From contig QANY01008725.1 of the NCBI GenBank assembly GCA_003255025.1, positions 62,001 through 126,000 on the forward strand: DNA of 64,000 nt. The letters run 5' to 3'. Origin of the DNA: Datisca glomerata (lineage: Eukaryota; Streptophyta; Magnoliopsida; Cucurbitales; Datiscaceae). Numbering within the stretch: position 1 is the stretch's first letter; the number at the start of each line of letters is the position of its first letter. Both the position numbers and the translations under genes were made by a program. Under the pieces are notes generated by a model. It saw only the letters and a program-made list of their open reading frames with translations, was not told the DNA's origin and did not search any database. Below are positions 61,747 to 64,000 of this stretch, piece after piece.

Positions 61747-64000
61747 ATGGCACATAAGAAAACAGCATATCCATTGCTTATAATTATTTTCTTCATCTTT
61801 TTAGAGGTTAGGACCTCCGTGGGGGATTCTTCAGACGCCATGGAAGCCCTCCTCAAGTTCAAGGATTCTCTACAAAGCAATGAGGCATTAGCTAGTTGGA
61901 ACAAATCATCTCCTCCATGTTCTGATGGCGGTAAAACCAACTGGATTGGTGTTCTATGCAATAAGGGAAAGATATGGGGTTTAAAACTTGAAAATATGGG
62001 GTTAAAGGGGAGCATTGACGTGGGATTGCTTAAAGATTTGCCAGATTTGAGAAGTATAAGTTTTATGAATAACAATTTTGATGGTTCTTGGCCTGATGTC
62101 AACAGTTTGGGTGCGTTGAAAGCGTTATACTTGTCGTATAATCGATTCTCGGATGATATTTCGGGGGATGCGTTTTCAAATATGTTGTCATTGAAGAAGG
62201 TTCATCTGGCACATAATCAGTTTTCTGGAGTGGTTCCTTGGTCTTTAATGGATTTGCCAAAGCTTTTGGAGTTGAGAATTGAAGAGAATCAGTTCTCTGG
62301 AAAAATACCAAATTTTCAACAGAAGACATTCAAGTCTTTTAATGTTTCTCACAATGCACTTTTAGGACTAATCCCACCAGCTCTAAGTAATTTGGATCCA
62401 ACCTCTTTTTCAGGTATGCACACTTCTTTTTTCTATTATTAATCAATTATAACTATACAAGACAAAAAAAAAATCACATCTCTTCTCGGAAGATGAAATA
62501 GTATTTTATCATTTGACGGTATGTAAAGGATATCAGTAGCGAAAAAATCACAGTAAATCTATGAGAAATGAAAAAATATCGATCCCAAGTATATTTTTAA
62601 TAAAATGTAGTTTTTTTTATTTTAAAGACGAACAGATAAGGTTATCCATTTCATTTGAAATATTATCTACTGAACTTAATGTTTTCTAGATCATAATCCA
62701 GCCAAAATATTTTGTTAGACTGTTGTCGAGCAAGTGCTAAAATCTTAACCTCAAAAAATTTTTGCCGGGCAACTTAGACTTTCACTTATGAGAAAAGCCC
62801 TATATCGTTAAAAACTAGCTAGTGATCCTAAGTATCGTTGTTCTTATTTCAGTAGTCTATTATACATTGCAATACGCTATTAAACACCAAATGGAATGAA
62901 AATAATTGATCAATAAATTAATGATTTGACCTCTTGCTCCATGGATGAGAAATCTTGTTTTTCATTGACATCACACTGTCAAGTGAGAAAAAAAAATAGT
63001 CTTCAATCAGGTAATAAACTGAAAAAGAAACTAAGTAAAAATAAATGTTTCCTTGAAGAAATATCATCAAAATGATTACAAAAGAAGTGCAATTTTCAGG
63101 AATCTAATATCACTGTTGTGCACAACAAGCAGGCAATCAAGGTCTATGTGGAAAGCCATTGAGTCCATGTGACACCTCCAAGAAGCCGTCAGTTTTAAGC
63201 ACAGTCGTGGTTTCAATAGTTTTAGCCGTTGCAGTACTCACTATAGCAGCCGTGATTTTCATCGTCAACCGCCGGAACCAACCATCTCTATCCATAGAAG
63301 CTCCACCCCACAACTTACAAAAGAAATCAGGATCAAGGGAGCTGGCAGAGCAGGCCGGTCAAGGGTCACCGGCTCACTCTTCGGGAAGCGGAAGTGGAAG
63401 CGGGAAGAAGACAGAGAACATGAAGTTGTCATTTGTAAGAGAAGATAGAGATAAGTTTGATTTGCAAGACTTGTTAAGAGCCTCAGCAGAGATATTAGGA
63501 AGTGGGAACTTTGGATCTACTTATAAGGCAGCATTATTGAGTGGACCAATGATGGTTGTGAAGAGATTTAAGCAAATGAACAATGTGGGTAAGGAAGAAT
63601 TTCATCAACACATGAAAATTATTGGAAGGTTGAGACATCCCAACTTGCTTCCGCTTGTTGCCTTTTATTATAAAAAGGAAGAGAAGCTCTTGATTTCTGA
63701 CTATATTCACAAGGGTAGCCTTGCTCTACATCTTCATGGTACATACATTTCATTTTCCCTTCTTATTTTTTCTACAATTTAAATTTCGTCCTGCATTCTC
63801 GTACTATACAGGCTCGACAAATAACTTTGTTTGAAAAAGTTTTAAAAAAAAAGTTTATATATATTGCCTTATTATAACAGGACAAGGAGGGTCCAAAGGA
63901 AATGGGCTTGATTGGGGAGCAAGGCTGAAGATAGTGAAAGGAATAGCAAACGGACTTCATTATCTCTACAATGAAATCCCAAGCCTAATATCACCACATG
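61747..64000 (+). CDS. Pollen-receptor-like LRR kinase (PRK family), 3' end beyond the window
   Basis: A plasma-membrane LRR receptor kinase of the pollen PRK group, which in other plants senses cues during pollen-tube growth. Exons: 61747-62413, 63133-63738 and 63881 to beyond 64000; phases join. Start: the first ATG followed by a hydrophobic signal peptide (about residues 1-25). The extracellular part has an LRR N-terminal cap (ALLKFKDSL...WIGVLCNKG) and about five LRRs, then GNQGLCGKPL. A membrane segment follows at about 242-266. After a Ser/Gly-rich linker (GSGSGSGKK) comes the kinase: LLRASAEILGSGNFGSTYKA, VVKRFKQM, and a catalytic loop starting SLISPH. PRKs have an atypical loop lacking the usual HRD. 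The C-terminal half is cut by the window. The family call is firm; which PRK member it is cannot be fixed. Confidence 0.9.

Noticed and set aside
61689..62102. Minus-strand ORF of 137 codons over the LRR kinase exon
   Set aside because: The plus strand has signal peptide, LRRs and a correct splice donor; the minus ORF is a by-product.
1..64000. CRISPR array, rRNA operon, tRNA genes or biosynthetic cluster beyond the cyclases
   Set aside because: No spaced identical repeats, no rRNA text and no convincing cloverleaf were seen, and no P450 or acyltransferase gene accompanies the cyclases.

Overview
The window is nuclear DNA of a flowering plant, almost certainly a core eudicot. It is AT-rich, its genes carry many introns, and it is crowded with LTR retrotransposons, an endogenous pararetrovirus, MITE-, TRIM- and Helitron-like elements. 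I cannot name the species. Five host genes can be modelled exon by exon with consistent reading phases: a PBL17-like receptor-like cytoplasmic kinase (+, 9994-13109), a cycloartenol synthase (-, 31224-24263), a second oxidosqualene cyclase with the residue signature of plant lanosterol synthase (+, 39883-53060), a TruA-type pseudouridine synthase (+, 57870-61062) and a pollen-receptor-like LRR kinase (+, from 61747, cut by the window end).

Layout. 1-5881: a dead Ty1/copia element (internal region plus a 2-kb 3' LTR). 5882-7400: a Ty3/gypsy LTR, primer-binding region and degenerate 36-37 bp tandem repeats. 7400-9600: AT-rich, no gene seen. 9660-13370: the kinase gene. 13670-23860: two head-to-tail, decayed copies of a Florendovirus-like pararetrovirus, the second lacking the movement-protein region, ending at a hairpin-forming repeat. 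24263-31224: cycloartenol synthase, 18 exons, with a MITE and a complete TRIM in its introns. 31.3-39.8 kb: intergenic, with a probable Helitron, a short tandem repeat, a LINE remnant, a duplicated short LTR-like repeat, an LTR fragment and a small possible ORF. 39883-53060: the lanosterol-synthase-like gene, 18 exons, carrying a complete 4.8-kb copia element in intron 7 and two MITEs. 53.7-56.8 kb: an inverted LTR copy and a Mutator-like transposase remnant. 57.87 kb to the end: the pseudouridine synthase and LRR kinase genes.

How the genes relate. The two cyclases act on the same substrate, 2,3-oxidosqualene, at the entry to sterol synthesis. They are arranged head to head, share all 17 intron positions, and have identical lengths for exons 3 to 17. 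The first keeps Tyr410, His477, Ile481 and Tyr532 in exact Arabidopsis CAS1 numbering; the second has Asn and Val at the 477/481-equivalent positions. As I recall the Arabidopsis map, CAS1 lies beside a pollen receptor kinase (PRK2) and near PBL17, and PRK1 lies beside a pseudouridine synthase gene. The window therefore looks like a less rearranged version of one ancestral block. I found no prokaryotic operon, CRISPR array, rRNA or convincing tRNA.
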